A stretch of DNA of 54,561 nucleotides. Source: Natronospirales bacterium. GTDB lineage: Bacteria; Pseudomonadota; Gammaproteobacteria; Natronospirales; REEB76. The notes below the pieces were generated by a model. It did no database searches. It worked only from the letters and a program-made list of their open reading frames with translations, and was not told the DNA's origin. Positions 32,904-44,035 of the stretch are shown here, piece after piece. The DNA is taken from the NCBI GenBank assembly GCA_021792635.1, contig JAJYUH010000004.1:1-54561 (forward strand), in the 5' to 3' direction. Within the stretch, counting starts at the first letter, position 1. Every line of letters starts with the position of its first letter. A program made the translations under genes and the position numbers.

Positions 32904-34178
32904 TCAACCCGTCGCGCCGCCCTTGCGCATAGCCGCCGGCTGGGGAAGATAGTCCTGCTGTGGCGGTTCATGCAGATGAAACGCCTCGTGTAAGGTCCGC
33001 ACACCCGCTTCCAGATGCCGCTCGTCCACCACCACGGAGATCTTGATCTCCGAGGTGGCCACCAGACGGATACTGATACCTGCCTGCGAAAGCGCCTGGA
33101 ACATGCTGGTGGCCACGCCCGAATGGGAACGCATACCCACTCCCACCAGGGAAATCTTCACCACCCGATCGTTGCCTATTACCCGTTTGGCGCCCATGTG
33201 CTTGAGGTTGGCTTCCAGGATATCCAGAGCCTGGGTATAGTCGTTGCGATGCAGGGTGAAGGTGAAATCCAGCCGGCCTTCACGGGCCACGTTCTGCACG
33301 ATCATGTCCACAACGATGTGGGCATCGGAGATGGGTCCGAGTATGCGATAAGCCGCACCGGGCGCATCCGGCACGCCGATGAGCGTGATTTCGGCTTCAT
33401 CGCGGTTGAAGGCGATACCCGAGACGACGGCGGCTTCCATGGTGACATCCTCATAAGTGATGAGCGTGCCCTCGCCTTCTTTGAAGGTGGACAGTACCCG
33501 CAGGGGAACATTGTATTTGCCGGCGAACTCCACGGCGCGGATCTGCAGCACCTTGGAACCCAGACTCGCCAGCTCCAGCATCTCCTCGAAGGTGATGCGC
33601 TCCAATCGGCGCGCCTCCGGCACCATACGCGGGTCGGTGGTATAGACGCCCTCCACATCGGTGTAGATCTGGCATTCGTCAGCCTTGAGCGTCGCGGCCA
33701 ACGCCACCGCGGTGGTATCAGAACCGCCGCGGCCGAGCGTGGTGATGTCGCCCGCCTCGTCCACACCCTGAAAGCCCGCCACCACGGGTATGCTGCCGTG
33801 CGCGAGCGTATCCCGCAACTTGTCTTCGTCTATGGCAAGGATGCGCGCTTTGGTATGGGCGTTGTCGGTGCGGATGCGCACCTGGGCACCGGTGAAAGAG
33901 CATGCGGCTATACCGCGCTTCTCCAGCGCGATTGCCAGCAGCGCGATGGTTACCTGCTCGCCGGCGGAAAGCAGCACGTCCATCTCGCGAGCACTGGGCC
34001 GCAGGGAAATACCTTTGCCGAGACCCAACAGCCGGTCCGTCTCCCCCGCCATGGCGGAAACCACGACCACGAGATCATGGCCGGCACGGCGCGCAGCCGC
34101 CACCTTGTCAGCCACGTGCTCGATGCGACCCACATCAGCCACCGAGGTACCGCCGTACTTCTGCACGATCAGCGTCAC
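32904..34178 (-). CDS. lysC: Aspartate kinase
   Basis: Phosphorylates aspartate, the first step to lysine, threonine and methionine. It is 424 residues. VQKYGGTSV is the N-terminal kinase signature, followed by FTGAQ, the GFQGVD loop and GRGGSDTTAVALAA. The C-terminal third holds two ACT regulatory domains (about 265-405, with the VGVGMRSHSGVA segment), so feedback inhibition by lysine and/or threonine is expected. It is 46 bp from alaS and 127 bp upstream of csrA. A few extra residues at the C-terminus are Pro/Gly-rich. Confidence 0.96.
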   Translation of the reverse strand: MTLIVQKYGGTSVADVGRIEHVADKVAAARRAGHDLVVVVSAMAGETDRLLGLGKGISLRPSAREMDVLLSAGEQVTIALLAIALEKRGIAACSFTGAQVRIRTDNAHTKARILAIDEDKLRDTLAHGSIPVVAGFQGVDEAGDITTLGRGGSDTTAVALAATLKADECQIYTDVEGVYTTDPRMVPEARRLERITFEEMLELASLGSKVLQIRAVEFAGKYNVPLRVLSTFKEGEGTLITYEDVTMEAAVVSGIAFNRDEAEITLIGVPDAPGAAYRILGPISDAHIVVDMIVQNVAREGRLDFTFTLHRNDYTQALDILEANLKHMGAKRVIGNDRVVKISLVGVGMRSHSGVATSMFQALSQAGISIRLVATSEIKISVVVDERHLEAGVRTLHEAFHLHEPPQQDYLPQPAAMRKGGATG

Positions 34179-34224
34179 AGCCGGCTCTCGTTATTGCTCA
34201 CGGGGGATGCGGACAAGTGTTCAC

Positions 34225-36861
34225 TCAGCCGAGATGGGTCCGCACCCACTCCGGCACGGACTCAAGCGCGGCGTCGAGTTTCGAGGGGTCGGTGCCGCCC
34301 GCCTGGGCCATGTCCGCCCGGCCACCGCCCTTGCCGCCTACTTGTTCGGCCACTGCATTCACCAGGTCTCCTGCCTTGATCTTCGCGGTACGGTCCGCGG
34401 TCACGCCAGCCACCAGGCGCACCTTGCCGTCCTCGACAGCCGCCAAAATTACTGCTGCGGAACCGAGTTTGTTCTTCAATTGATCTACCGTGTCGCGCAA
34501 GGTTTTTGCATCGGCGCCGTCGAGACGCGAGGCGAGTACCTTGATGCCGTGCACGTCCACTGCCTGGGAGGCCAAATCGCCGCCCTGGCGGCTGGCCATC
34601 CGGCCTTTCAACTGTTCCAGTTCCTTCTCCAGCTTGCGGTTACGCTCCACCAGCTGGCTCACTTTCTCCTCGACGTTGTCAAAGCTGGCTTTAGTGATTT
34701 CGGCCACGCCGCGCAACTTTTGTTCCGCCTGATGCAGCCATTGCAAAGCGCCGTCCCCGGTAACCGCTTCGATGCGGCGCACGCCGGCGGCGACGCCACC
34801 CTCGCTCACGATCTTGAACAGGCCGATGTCGCCGGTGCGATGCACGTGCGTGCCGCCGCACAGCTCGGTGGAAAAATCGCCGAACTTCATCACCCGTACG
34901 GTATCCCCATATTTCTCGCCGAACAGCGCCATGGCGCCTGATTTGATGGCATCGTCGTAAGCCATCTGGCGCACGTCGGCTTCGGAATTCTTGCGAATTT
35001 CCGCGTTCACCAAATCCTCGATACGCTGCAATTCCTCCGGTGTCACCGGCTGAGTGTGGGAGAAATCGAAGCGCAGCCGGTCCGGCGCCACCAGCGAGCC
35101 CTTCTGGGTCACGTGCATGCCCAGCACCTTGCGCAGCGCCGCGTGCAGCAGATGCGTAGCGGAGTGGTTGAGCACCGTGGTCGTACGCAGTTTCTCGTCC
35201 ACCTGCGCGTTTACGCTCTCGCCGATTTTGAATTCGCCTTTCAGGACGGTACCGAGATGTGCATGCGCACCGCCGCCGCGTTTCCGGGTGTCGTCCACCC
35301 TGAACTCAGCACCGGCCGCGCGTAGCACGCCCTTGTCGCCCACCTGGCCGCCGGATTCGGCATAGAACGGCGTCCGATCCAGCACCACCATGCCCTGCTC
35401 GCCCATCTTGAGCGATTGCACCGCGTCTTTGTCGCGGAACAGCGCCACGATTTTGCCTTTGTCCTTGAGCGTCTCGTAGCCGGTGAACTGTGTTTCGCCT
35501 TCAATCTCCACTTCCTGTCCGTACTCGGCGCCGAACTGGCTTGCCGCCCGGCTGCGCTCACGCTGCGCCTCCATCTCCTTCTCGAAGCCGGCCATGTCGA
35601 GGCTCAAGCCCCGCTCGCGGGCGATGTCGTTGGTCATATCTACCGGAAAACCAAATGTGTCATAGAGCTTGAAAACCAGATCTCCGGTCAAAATTCCACT
35701 CCGAGCATTTCCTATCGCATCTTCAAGCAGATGCAATCCTTTGGTCAGCGTTTCTGCAAACCCCTCCTCCTCTCTAAGAATGATGCTCTGTATATATTCA
35801 CGCTTTTGATTCAAGCCTGGATAGGCCTCTCCCATCTGTGTAGCAAGAGGTCCAACAAGCCTATAAAAAAATGGTTCCTTGAATCCGACTCTATGCCCAT
35901 GCCGTACCGCACGGCGCATAATGCGGCGCAGTACGTAGCCACGGCCTTCATTGGAAGGCAACACGCCATCCAAAATTAAAAAGGATGTTGCGCGAATGTG
36001 ATCAGCGATCACATTGAGCGAAGCGCGAGGCGCAAGATTGTGCATTGTCTCTGACAAACCCATGCTGTCCTTAAGCACGGAAATCAGGTACTTAAAGACA
36101 TCTGTGTCATAGTTGTCATGCACGCCTTGCATGACCGCGGCGATACGCTCCAGGCCCATGCCGGTGTCCACACAGGGTTTGGGCAGGGGCGTGAGTTTAC
36201 CGTCCGCATCGCGGTCGAACTGCATGAACACCAGGTTCCAGATCTCCACGTAACGGTCGCCTTCCTCATGGCTGCCGGGCGGACCGTCGGGCATGCCGGG
36301 GCCGTGGTCCCAGAAAATTTCGGTGCACGGGCCACAGGGGCCGGTATCCGCCATTTGCCAGAAGTTGTCGCTGGCGTAAGGCGCGCCCTTGTTATCGCCG
36401 ATGCGCACCACGCGTCCCCGCGGAATGCCTATTTCTTTCGTCCAGATGTCGTAGGCTTCATCGTCGCTCTGGTACACCGTGACCCAGAGCCGGTCCGCTG
36501 GGAGTTCCCAGACCCGGGTCAGCAGCTCCCAGGCCCAGACAATGGCGTCGCGCTTGGAATAGTCGCCGAAGGACCAGTTGCCCAGCATCTCGAAGAAAGT
36601 GTGGTGGCGGGCGGTGTAGCCCACGTTCTCCAGGTCGTTGTGCTTGCCGCCGGCCCGCAGGCAGGGCTGCACGTCAGCCACGCGCAGCTGCGCGGGCTTT
36701 TCGCGCCCCAGGAAAATATCCTTGAACTGCACCATGCCGGCGTTGGTGAACAGCAGCGTTGGATCATTCGCGGGCACCAGCGGACTTGCGGGGACGATGG
36801 CATGACGCTTGGAGCGGAAGAACTCCAGAAAGGATTCGCGGATTTGGTTGCTGGTCATCAT
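34225..36861 (-). CDS. alaS: Alanyl-tRNA synthetase
   Basis: Charges tRNA-Ala and edits mischarged Ser or Gly. The product is 878 residues from the first of two adjacent ATGs (36859-36861; the next gives [14 protein letters not shown]). It has the class II catalytic core, the tRNA-recognition helices, the editing domain with [13 protein letters not shown] metal ligands, a coiled coil and the C-Ala domain. The frame is intact. A segment at about 35637-36120 (residues ~248-408) is much lower in GC: sampled 60-bp lines are 42-47%, against 65-67% in lines on both sides, with different codon choices. This suggests a recombined patch. The spacer to recX is a dispersed hairpin repeat. Confidence 0.96.
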   Translation of the reverse strand: MMTSNQIRESFLEFFRSKRHAIVPASPLVPANDPTLLFTNAGMVQFKDIFLGREKPAQLRVADVQPCLRAGGKHNDLENVGYTARHHTFFEMLGNWSFGDYSKRDAIVWAWELLTRVWELPADRLWVTVYQSDDEAYDIWTKEIGIPRGRVVRIGDNKGAPYASDNFWQMADTGPCGPCTEIFWDHGPGMPDGPPGSHEEGDRYVEIWNLVFMQFDRDADGKLTPLPKPCVDTGMGLERIAAVMQGVHDNYDTDVFKYLISVLKDSMGLSETMHNLAPRASLNVIADHIRATSFLILDGVLPSNEGRGYVLRRIMRRAVRHGHRVGFKEPFFYRLVGPLATQMGEAYPGLNQKREYIQSIILREEEGFAETLTKGLHLLEDAIGNARSGILTGDLVFKLYDTFGFPVDMTNDIARERGLSLDMAGFEKEMEAQRERSRAASQFGAEYGQEVEIEGETQFTGYETLKDKGKIVALFRDKDAVQSLKMGEQGMVVLDRTPFYAESGGQVGDKGVLRAAGAEFRVDDTRKRGGGAHAHLGTVLKGEFKIGESVNAQVDEKLRTTTVLNHSATHLLHAALRKVLGMHVTQKGSLVAPDRLRFDFSHTQPVTPEELQRIEDLVNAEIRKNSEADVRQMAYDDAIKSGAMALFGEKYGDTVRVMKFGDFSTELCGGTHVHRTGDIGLFKIVSEGGVAAGVRRIEAVTGDGALQWLHQAEQKLRGVAEITKASFDNVEEKVSQLVERNRKLEKELEQLKGRMASRQGGDLASQAVDVHGIKVLASRLDGADAKTLRDTVDQLKNKLGSAAVILAAVEDGKVRLVAGVTADRTAKIKAGDLVNAVAEQVGGKGGGRADMAQAGGTDPSKLDAALESVPEWVRTHLG

Positions 36862-36867
36862 GAATAA

Positions 36868-36954
36868 GGTACTGCGTGCTGTGTTCTGAGTGCTGAGTAA
36901 AAAAACCGGCGGCGTGGCTTTGTCGCAGCACGCAGCACTTGGCACGCAGCACTA
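36868..36954. repeat. Dispersed hairpin-forming repeat, copy B
   Basis: It lies between recX and alaS and resembles copy A (2044-2123). GGTACTGCGTGCTG (36868-36881) and CGCAGCACTT (36931-36940), followed by GGCACGCAGCACTA, are shared. The interior differs. The right arm overlaps the recX stop codon. Confidence 0.8.
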
Positions 36955-37420
36955 ATCTTCAAATTCGATATCGCCTTTCAACACCTGCCGGATCTGCTCG
37001 GCGGTAAATCCGCGCTGCTGCAAAAAACGCGCCTGCCGGGCGCGTTCCTCAAAATCCCCCGGCAGCGGCGCACCGAAGCGTTTGCGACGCGCCGCCTCGG
37101 CATTGGTGAGCCACTCGCTGCGGCGCTCGCTGAGGGCATTATCCACCAGGGACTCCGCTACCCCGCGGCCGCGCAGTTCCTCGCGGATTTTCACCGGCCC
37201 GCTGCCACGGCGCAGGCGGCTGGCCACGAATTCATCCACGAAGCGCCCGTCGGACAGCAGGTTCCTATCCGCCAGCGCCTCGATCACCGCCGTGACCGCG
37301 GCGGGCTCATAACCGCGTGCTGCGAGCTTGCCACGCAATTCCCCGGTGGAATGCTCACGCCGGGTCAGCAGCCGCAGCGCCGCCGCGCGTATATGCGCCG
37401 GATCACGCGCATCCCCGCTT

Positions 37421-37449
<29 letters not shown>
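36952..37449 (-). CDS. recX: Regulatory protein RecX
   Basis: Modulator that caps or inhibits RecA filaments. It is 165 residues and all-helical, with the three tandem helix repeats of the family: [20 protein letters not shown], then [19 protein letters not shown] and [15 protein letters not shown]. Its start lies inside the recA 3' end (29-bp overlap), so translation is coupled and RecX would be made at a fixed fraction of RecA. The stop codon is contained in a dispersed repeat. Confidence 0.93.
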
Positions 37450-38458
<1,009 letters not shown>

Positions 38459-38514
38459 GGTGCACCCGTATTTGATTGAAAAATCATTGATGGAAAACGC
38501 AGGGTCCGATTATT

Positions 38515-39066
38515 TCATAGTTCACGCTGCCCCGCAGCCAGCGGCCACGAGGCCAACACCCGGTATTCGCTGCCCGACGGACGCGTGATGGAGCGCGCCA
38601 GCACGAATTCCTCCAGCGGCCACGGGACCATGGGTGCACATCCGAACACGCCGGGCTTGCTGACCTTGCGGGCGAGAGTCACATGCGGAAAAAAGGACTG
38701 CGCATCCGGCGTAAGGCCGCGGACCCGCAGTGCAGTCATAAGCATCGCCGCCAGCATCCTGCCGGCCTCCGGCACCTCGCTGGGGCCGAACCACGCCAGC
38801 CGGGACCCTGGCCAGAATCCGAACCGGTCCAGGGCAAGGCTGAAGACTTTGCCCCGCACGTCGGCAGCCGCCTCCCGCGCCGCCGCAGCCGCCGCGGCAT
38901 CCAGGTTGCCCAGAAAGACCAGGGTGATATGGAAATTCTCCGGCGGCACCGATTTGCCGCCACTCGCCCGCACTGCCTGGCGGGTGCCTTCATATATAGC
39001 TTGGCGGACAACTGCGTCCGGCCAGAGGGTAAAAAACAACCGTTCGGTTTCAGGCACCCACGCCAT
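38515..39066 (-). CDS. thpR: RNA 2',3'-cyclic phosphodiesterase
   Basis: A 2H phosphoesterase that hydrolyses 2',3'-cyclic phosphates in RNA. It is 183 residues. Two HxTx motifs are visible, FHITLVFLG (His46) and FFPHVTLAR, in the expected two halves. Its start overlaps the pncC 3' end by 17 bp and recA follows after 56 bp, so pncC-thpR-recA-recX probably share transcripts. Confidence 0.92.
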   Translation of the reverse strand: MAWVPETERLFFTLWPDAVVRQAIYEGTRQAVRASGGKSVPPENFHITLVFLGNLDAAAAAAAREAAADVRGKVFSLALDRFGFWPGSRLAWFGPSEVPEAGRMLAAMLMTALRVRGLTPDAQSFFPHVTLARKVSKPGVFGCAPMVPWPLEEFVLARSITRPSGSEYRVLASWPLAAGQREL

Positions 39067-39568
39067 CCAGAAGCCCTTGCAGCGCCGCCTCCACCGCCGC
39101 CCGGCGCACCGCTTCCCGTCCGCCGCTGAACCTGAAGTGCGTCGCGGTTACTTCCCCGTCCGGCCACGCCCAGGCGATCCAGACCGTGCCCACGGGCTTG
39201 GCCGCCGATCCGCCGTCCGGCCCCGCAATGCCGCTCACTGCCACCGCCACTGTGGCGGTGCTGTGAGTCAACACCCCCGCAGCCATTTCCCGCACGACAG
39301 CTTCGGATACCGCACCCTGCTCAGTCAGGGTTTTTTCCTGTACCCGCAGCATGGCCGATTTGGCGGCATTGCTGTAGGTGATGAAGCCACGGTCAAACCA
39401 GCCGGAGCTGCCGGCGATGTCCGTGACGCACTTGGCAATCCAGCCGCCAGTGCAGGATTCCGCGGTGGCGAGCTTGAGATTTTTCGTCATCAGCCGCCGC
39501 CCGAGCTCCGCGGCCAACAGTGTGAGAGCTGGATCGTCGGTCTTGTTCACAGCGTTTTCCCCCGGCAT
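39050..39568 (-). CDS. pncC: Nicotinamide-nucleotide amidohydrolase (CinA C-terminal domain)
   Basis: Deamidates nicotinamide mononucleotide to nicotinate mononucleotide for NAD salvage. It is 172 residues, a stand-alone CinA C-terminal domain. The catalytic serine sits in TAESCTGGWIA, ITYSNAAKSAML supplies the Tyr/Lys residues and VSGIAGPDGGSAAKPVGTVW is the conserved loop. It lies upstream of thpR and recA and is divergent from mutS across 70 bp. Confidence 0.94.
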   Translation of the reverse strand: MPGENAVNKTDDPALTLLAAELGRRLMTKNLKLATAESCTGGWIAKCVTDIAGSSGWFDRGFITYSNAAKSAMLRVQEKTLTEQGAVSEAVVREMAAGVLTHSTATVAVAVSGIAGPDGGSAAKPVGTVWIAWAWPDGEVTATHFRFSGGREAVRRAAVEAALQGLLDGVGA

Positions 39569-39638
39569 CCCATGGACTCAAGGGTAACACCGGTCTCTTG
39601 CCATCGCTGGTCGCGGTCACTAGCATCGCCCACTCACC

Positions 39639-42227
39639 ATGGAAGCGACCGATCCCATGAACGACGCCAGCGACGACGCATTCACCGACCACACGCCGGT
39701 CATGCGCCAGTATCTGCGGGTCAAGGCGGAGCACCCGGATATCCTGGTGTTCTACCGCATGGGTGACTTTTACGAACTTTTCTACGACGATGCCCGCAAG
39801 GCGGCGCGCCTCCTGGACATCACGCTGACCCAGCGGGGCCAGTCCGCCGGCAGCCCCATCCCCATGGCGGGGGTGCCCTACCACGCGGCGGAAAGTTATC
39901 TCGCCAAGCTGGTGAGGCTCGGCGAGTCCGTGGCTATCTGCGAGCAGATGGGCGATGCGGCGGCGGCCAAAGGCCCGGTGGAGCGCAAGGTGGTGCGCAT
40001 CCTCACGCCGGGCACGCTGACCGACGAGGCGCTGCTGGAAGAACATCGCGATAATTTACTGGCCGCGGTGCACGGTAGCGGCACACTCTACGGCATCGCC
40101 GCACTGGATCTCGGCAGCGGCCGCTTCACGCTGCTGGAAGCAGACGGCGATGAGGGCCTTTATGCGGAACTGGAGCGCCTCAAGCCGGCAGAACTGCTGT
40201 TCGGTGAGGACACGATGTTGCCGCGCGCCTTCACGGAACGCGCGGGCGGGCGCGCCCGTCCGCCCTGGCATTTCGATGCGGCCACCGCCACGCGACTGCT
40301 GACTGCGCAATTCAAAACCCATGATCTCGCCGGCTTCGGCTGCGAAGGCATGCCGGTGGCCATCGCCGCGGCCGGTGCGCTGTTGCAATATGTGCAGGAA
40401 ACCCAGCGCACCGCCCTGCCGCACATCACCGGCCTCTCCGTCGAACGCCGCGATGAGGCGCTGGTTCTGGACGCCGCCACGCGTCGCAATCTGGAAATCG
40501 AAGCGAGCCTCGCCGGCCGGCCGGAACACACGCTTGCCGGCGTCATGGACCGCACCGTCACCGCCATGGGTGCGCGGCTGCTGCGCCGCTGGCTTAACCG
40601 GCCATTGCGCGATCACGCGTTGCTCCGGCTGCGCTATCACGCCATTGCCGCCTTGCGAGAGGACCAGCGTTATGAACCGCTGCGTGAAACCCTGAGCGGC
40701 ATCGGCGATCTGGAGCGCATCCTGGCGCGCGTGGCGCTCAAGTCGGCGCGTCCACGCGATCTCGCGCAGTTGCGCTACGCCCTCGGCGAGCTGCCGGCGT
40801 TGCAAACTCAACTCAAGCCGTTGGATTCGCCGCTGATTGTCACGCTTGCAAGCGATATCGGCGAGCATCCTGGAATCCACGTGCTGCTGACCAAGGCCAT
40901 CGTAGAAAATCCGCCGGCACTGGCCCACGACGGCGGCGTGATCACCGAAGGCTACGATGCGGAATTGGACGAGCTACGCAAGCTCAGCGAGCACGCCGAT
41001 CAGTATCTTACCGATCTCGAAACCCATGAGCGCCGGCGCACCGGTATCCCTGCGCTGCGCGTCAACTACAACCGCGTGCACGGCTACTACATTGAAGTCA
41101 CCCGCGCCCAGGCAGAAAAAGTGCCGGCCGATTATCTGCGTCGTCAGACGCTCAAAGGCGTGGAGCGTTACATCACGCCGGAGCTGAAAAGTTTCGAGGA
41201 CAAGGTACTGTCAGCGCGCGAGCGGGCACTTGCGCGCGAGAAAACCCTGTACGACGAATTGCTGGACAGGCTGATTACCGAGCTGCCCGGCTTGCAGAAA
41301 ACCGCGGGGGCTGTGGCGGAACTGGATGTGCTTGCCAACCTGGCAGAACGCGCCGACGTGCTGAAATTCACGACACCGGAACTGACGGATGCCCCCTGTC
41401 TGCACATCGAGGCCGGCCGGCATCCGGTGGTGGAACAGGTGATTGACGTGCCCTTTGTGCCCAACGATCTGGAACTCAACGATGCGCGCCGCATTCTCAT
41501 CATCACCGGCCCCAACATGGGCGGCAAATCCACCTACATGCGCCAGGCGGCACTGATCGTGATCCTGGCCCATATCGGCAGCTGTGTGCCGGCGCAGAAA
41601 GCCGTCCTTGGACCACTGGACCGCATCTTCACGCGCATCGGCGCATCGGACGATCTGGCCGGCGGGCGCTCCACCTTCATGGTGGAAATGGTGGAAACCG
41701 CCAACATCCTCAATAACGCCACCGACAAAAGCCTGGTGCTCATGGACGAAATCGGCCGTGGCACCTCCACCTATGACGGCATATCGCTCGCCTCGGCGGC
41801 AGCCAGTTACATCGCGCGCGAACTCCGCGCCTTTACCCTGTTCGCCACCCATTATTTCGAGCTCACCGCCCTGCCTGAACTGGTGGAAGGCTGCGCCAAC
41901 GTACACCTGGACGCTACCGAGCACGAACACACGCTGGTGTTCCTGCATGCGGTCAAGGAAGGCCCGGCGGACCGCAGCTACGGCCTGCAAGTCGCGGCAC
42001 TCGCGGGCATCCCCAAGGCAGTCATCACCGAAGCCCGCGGCCGGCTGGCAGCCATGGAAGCTGAATCTCGCCAGCGGGAAAACAGGGAGTCCAAAGCCGC
42101 ACCGCCACAATTCGGCTTATTTGCGCCGGAGAATCCGGTGCTGGCGGAACTTCACAACCTGGACGCTGAAAACCTCACGCCCAAACAGGCACTCGATTTG
42201 CTCTACAAACTGAAAATGAAATTATGA
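39639..42227 (+). CDS. mutS: DNA mismatch repair protein MutS
   Basis: Mismatch-recognition ATPase. It is 862 residues. [11 protein letters not shown] near residue 40 holds the mismatch-contacting Phe-x-Glu, GPNMGGKST (about 625) is Walker A and [14 protein letters not shown] is Walker B with the signature loop. The C-terminal helix-turn-helix region and tail ([13 protein letters not shown]) are complete. The start could be the ATG at 39639 or the one at 39657; neither has a strong ribosome binding site. It is divergent from pncC. Confidence 0.97.
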   Translation: MEATDPMNDASDDAFTDHTPVMRQYLRVKAEHPDILVFYRMGDFYELFYDDARKAARLLDITLTQRGQSAGSPIPMAGVPYHAAESYLAKLVRLGESVAICEQMGDAAAAKGPVERKVVRILTPGTLTDEALLEEHRDNLLAAVHGSGTLYGIAALDLGSGRFTLLEADGDEGLYAELERLKPAELLFGEDTMLPRAFTERAGGRARPPWHFDAATATRLLTAQFKTHDLAGFGCEGMPVAIAAAGALLQYVQETQRTALPHITGLSVERRDEALVLDAATRRNLEIEASLAGRPEHTLAGVMDRTVTAMGARLLRRWLNRPLRDHALLRLRYHAIAALREDQRYEPLRETLSGIGDLERILARVALKSARPRDLAQLRYALGELPALQTQLKPLDSPLIVTLASDIGEHPGIHVLLTKAIVENPPALAHDGGVITEGYDAELDELRKLSEHADQYLTDLETHERRRTGIPALRVNYNRVHGYYIEVTRAQAEKVPADYLRRQTLKGVERYITPELKSFEDKVLSARERALAREKTLYDELLDRLITELPGLQKTAGAVAELDVLANLAERADVLKFTTPELTDAPCLHIEAGRHPVVEQVIDVPFVPNDLELNDARRILIITGPNMGGKSTYMRQAALIVILAHIGSCVPAQKAVLGPLDRIFTRIGASDDLAGGRSTFMVEMVETANILNNATDKSLVLMDEIGRGTSTYDGISLASAAASYIARELRAFTLFATHYFELTALPELVEGCANVHLDATEHEHTLVFLHAVKEGPADRSYGLQVAALAGIPKAVITEARGRLAAMEAESRQRENRESKAAPPQFGLFAPENPVLAELHNLDAENLTPKQALDLLYKLKMKL

Positions 42228-42244
42228 ACCTCTGCTTTTGCCGG

Positions 42245-43006
42245 TCAGAATCTCGACCGCGCTCCGTTAATTTCCATTGCCGGATAATTCAGCTTTCCAT
42301 TTGTTGCTGATCCGCTCCGCGTACTTATGGAAATAATAGCGTAGCCCAACTTGGCCGTGTTGCGCCCGTTAGTTCGAGGAATTGTGCGGGATGGCAAGCC
42401 TGTCACTTTGGATATATCAGCGTTGACGGTGATCCAATTGACGCGAAGATCTTTGTGTTTTCTGAAATATGCCAATAACTGATCGCGTTCGACAAAACAG
42501 TACTCACACCATGGTGCCCAGTATTCAAGCAGAGTAAATCTGCCAGCCGCGCTGGGCCCGATGGTAGGGGATTTACCATCAGGAGCCAAAACACCAAGTC
42601 GAGCGCTCAGCGATTTGCTATTTCGGAACGGAACAGGAAATGAAAATGCGTGATCCAGGAGGCTACCGAGGTTATTGGATGCGGCCGTACGTGCGAATAT
42701 TTCTTGGCCATTTTTATCAAACAGATAAAGTTGCGGTAAAACGAAAACGCTGACGGTCGCGCTGGCCGTGCCATGCGCAGCCTGTTCCCTGGCCTTTGCC
42801 TCTCGGGCCTTTCCCTCTTGCATGGCTTTTTTCATCGCCGCCACGACCTGTGCCAGGAGAATTCTATCTGGCACCTTGTAGTGATACACACTGACTGACG
42901 TCGGCAAATTATGGAAACCTGCATAGAAATCGGGTGTTGCGGCTGAGGCTCCACTAAGCAAGAATCCCGCCAATACAATCAATGCCATCAGAAGATGAAA
43001 TTTCAT
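42245..43006 (-). CDS. Periplasmic thioredoxin-like protein of low GC
   Basis: A 253-residue exported protein. The signal peptide (1-22) runs MKFHLLMALIVLAGFLLSG to SA, after a very strong GGAGGGG ribosome binding site. The C-terminal half is thioredoxin-like, with LEYWAPWCEYC carrying a CxxC pair (Cys167, Cys170), then FVERDQLLAYF. The middle part has no recognised domain but a charged helix (55-78) and a predicted strand region. Its GC is visibly below its neighbours (40% and 50% in two sampled 60-bp lines). It resembles the TraF/conjugation-type or TlpA-type thioredoxin group only loosely. A horizontally acquired disulfide or redox protein is my best guess. Confidence 0.7.
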   Translation of the reverse strand: MKFHLLMALIVLAGFLLSGASAATPDFYAGFHNLPTSVSVYHYKVPDRILLAQVVAAMKKAMQEGKAREAKAREQAAHGTASATVSVFVLPQLYLFDKNGQEIFARTAASNNLGSLLDHAFSFPVPFRNSKSLSARLGVLAPDGKSPTIGPSAAGRFTLLEYWAPWCEYCFVERDQLLAYFRKHKDLRVNWITVNADISKVTGLPSRTIPRTNGRNTAKLGYAIISISTRSGSATNGKLNYPAMEINGARSRF

Positions 43007-43199
43007 AGTGCACCCCTCCATAGGAATGCGGTTTGAACCACGACAGCAGGGCAAGTACTGACCACACACACCGCATGATACCGCGGGTGGCTAGAGGTAA
43101 GTGGGCAGCACCGTTTCGCTCAGATAACCAAGCACGCTGGCTCTGGACAGACGAATTGCGCTGGACATGCAATTTACCGATACACCACCGACCTCGGCG

Positions 43200-43835
43200 T
43201 TATGCGCTCTGAAACCGCCCATTTTGAAGAAATGCAATTACCTGCTCCGCAGCTTCTGGGTTAAACAGGAGGCCGGTATGAGTGGTTTTGACTTCGGCGT
43301 AATCCGTAGCGCCGGCCAGATGGGTTTCCTCTACCGACACCAGGCCGTCATGCGGTTCAGGCAGATCGGGACGCAGCGGATTCAGGCTGAAGCCTGCCGT
43401 GCCTGCAATCACACCGAGTTCGCGCTGCCCGTGCCATTGGGGATGGTATTCCTCGGCAAGGCCATCGGGACCACTTTGGCCGAGAATCCAGCCAAGATTT
43501 TTAGCGACCAGATTTCGTGCGGCCTGGCTGCCATGCACCGGCGAGCCCATGAGCACCACACGACCAGGTGGAATTTTCACACCCATTTCGAACATGCGCA
43601 GAATTACAAGACCGCCGAGACTGTGGCCGACCAGGTGCAGCTTTTTCGCCTTAAGACCAGCGATGTAATCCGCCAGCCGTTGGGCGTTGGCACGCACCGG
43701 CTCCAGCACAGTATGGTAGTGAAACTGATGAGTGTCGAAACCTGCCTGGCTCACGCGCAAACGCAGCAATGACAGTTCCAGGCCGGTCATGTAAAGGCCA
43801 TGGACGAAGATAACGGTTTCTTTGGTTTCAGCCAC
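43200..43835 (-). CDS. Alpha/beta hydrolase (lipase-like)
   Basis: An alpha/beta-fold hydrolase of about 211 residues if it begins at the GTG at 43833-43835 (VAETKETVIFVHGLYM). The oxyanion HG motif FVHGLYMTG is followed by GHSLGGLV with the nucleophile Ser, PHDGLVS with the acid and KTTHTGLLF with the His, in the correct order for a lipase-like triad. An in-frame extension up to 44030 exists, but it does not look like a signal or a domain, so I prefer the shorter form. Substrate unknown. It is divergent from the broken ispG gene. Confidence 0.75.
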   Translation of the reverse strand: MAETKETVIFVHGLYMTGLELSLLRLRVSQAGFDTHQFHYHTVLEPVRANAQRLADYIAGLKAKKLHLVGHSLGGLVILRMFEMGVKIPPGRVVLMGSPVHGSQAARNLVAKNLGWILGQSGPDGLAEEYHPQWHGQRELGVIAGTAGFSLNPLRPDLPEPHDGLVSVEETHLAGATDYAEVKTTHTGLLFNPEAAEQVIAFLQNGRFQSA

Positions 43836-44035
43836 GTGGTGTTCCAAATGTAGCGGCTGTATAGCCGCAACTGAAAAGGCGCTCCAAACTAACTTTACCC
43901 CAGCGGCCAAGCCCGGTGATACGGGTTCTGAAAACCGCGGCCAGATGGCCATCGCCACTCGGCTTCCGCCTGGGCAGAGGGAATCCACTATCATTAAAGG
44001 CCCTTGGATTCCGGCTTTGCCGTTATTCAAACTCT

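Noticed and set aside
38459..38514. SOS (LexA) box upstream of recA
   Set aside because: I looked for CTG-N10-CAG and TTAG-N4-TACTA patterns in this gap and found none that were convincing.
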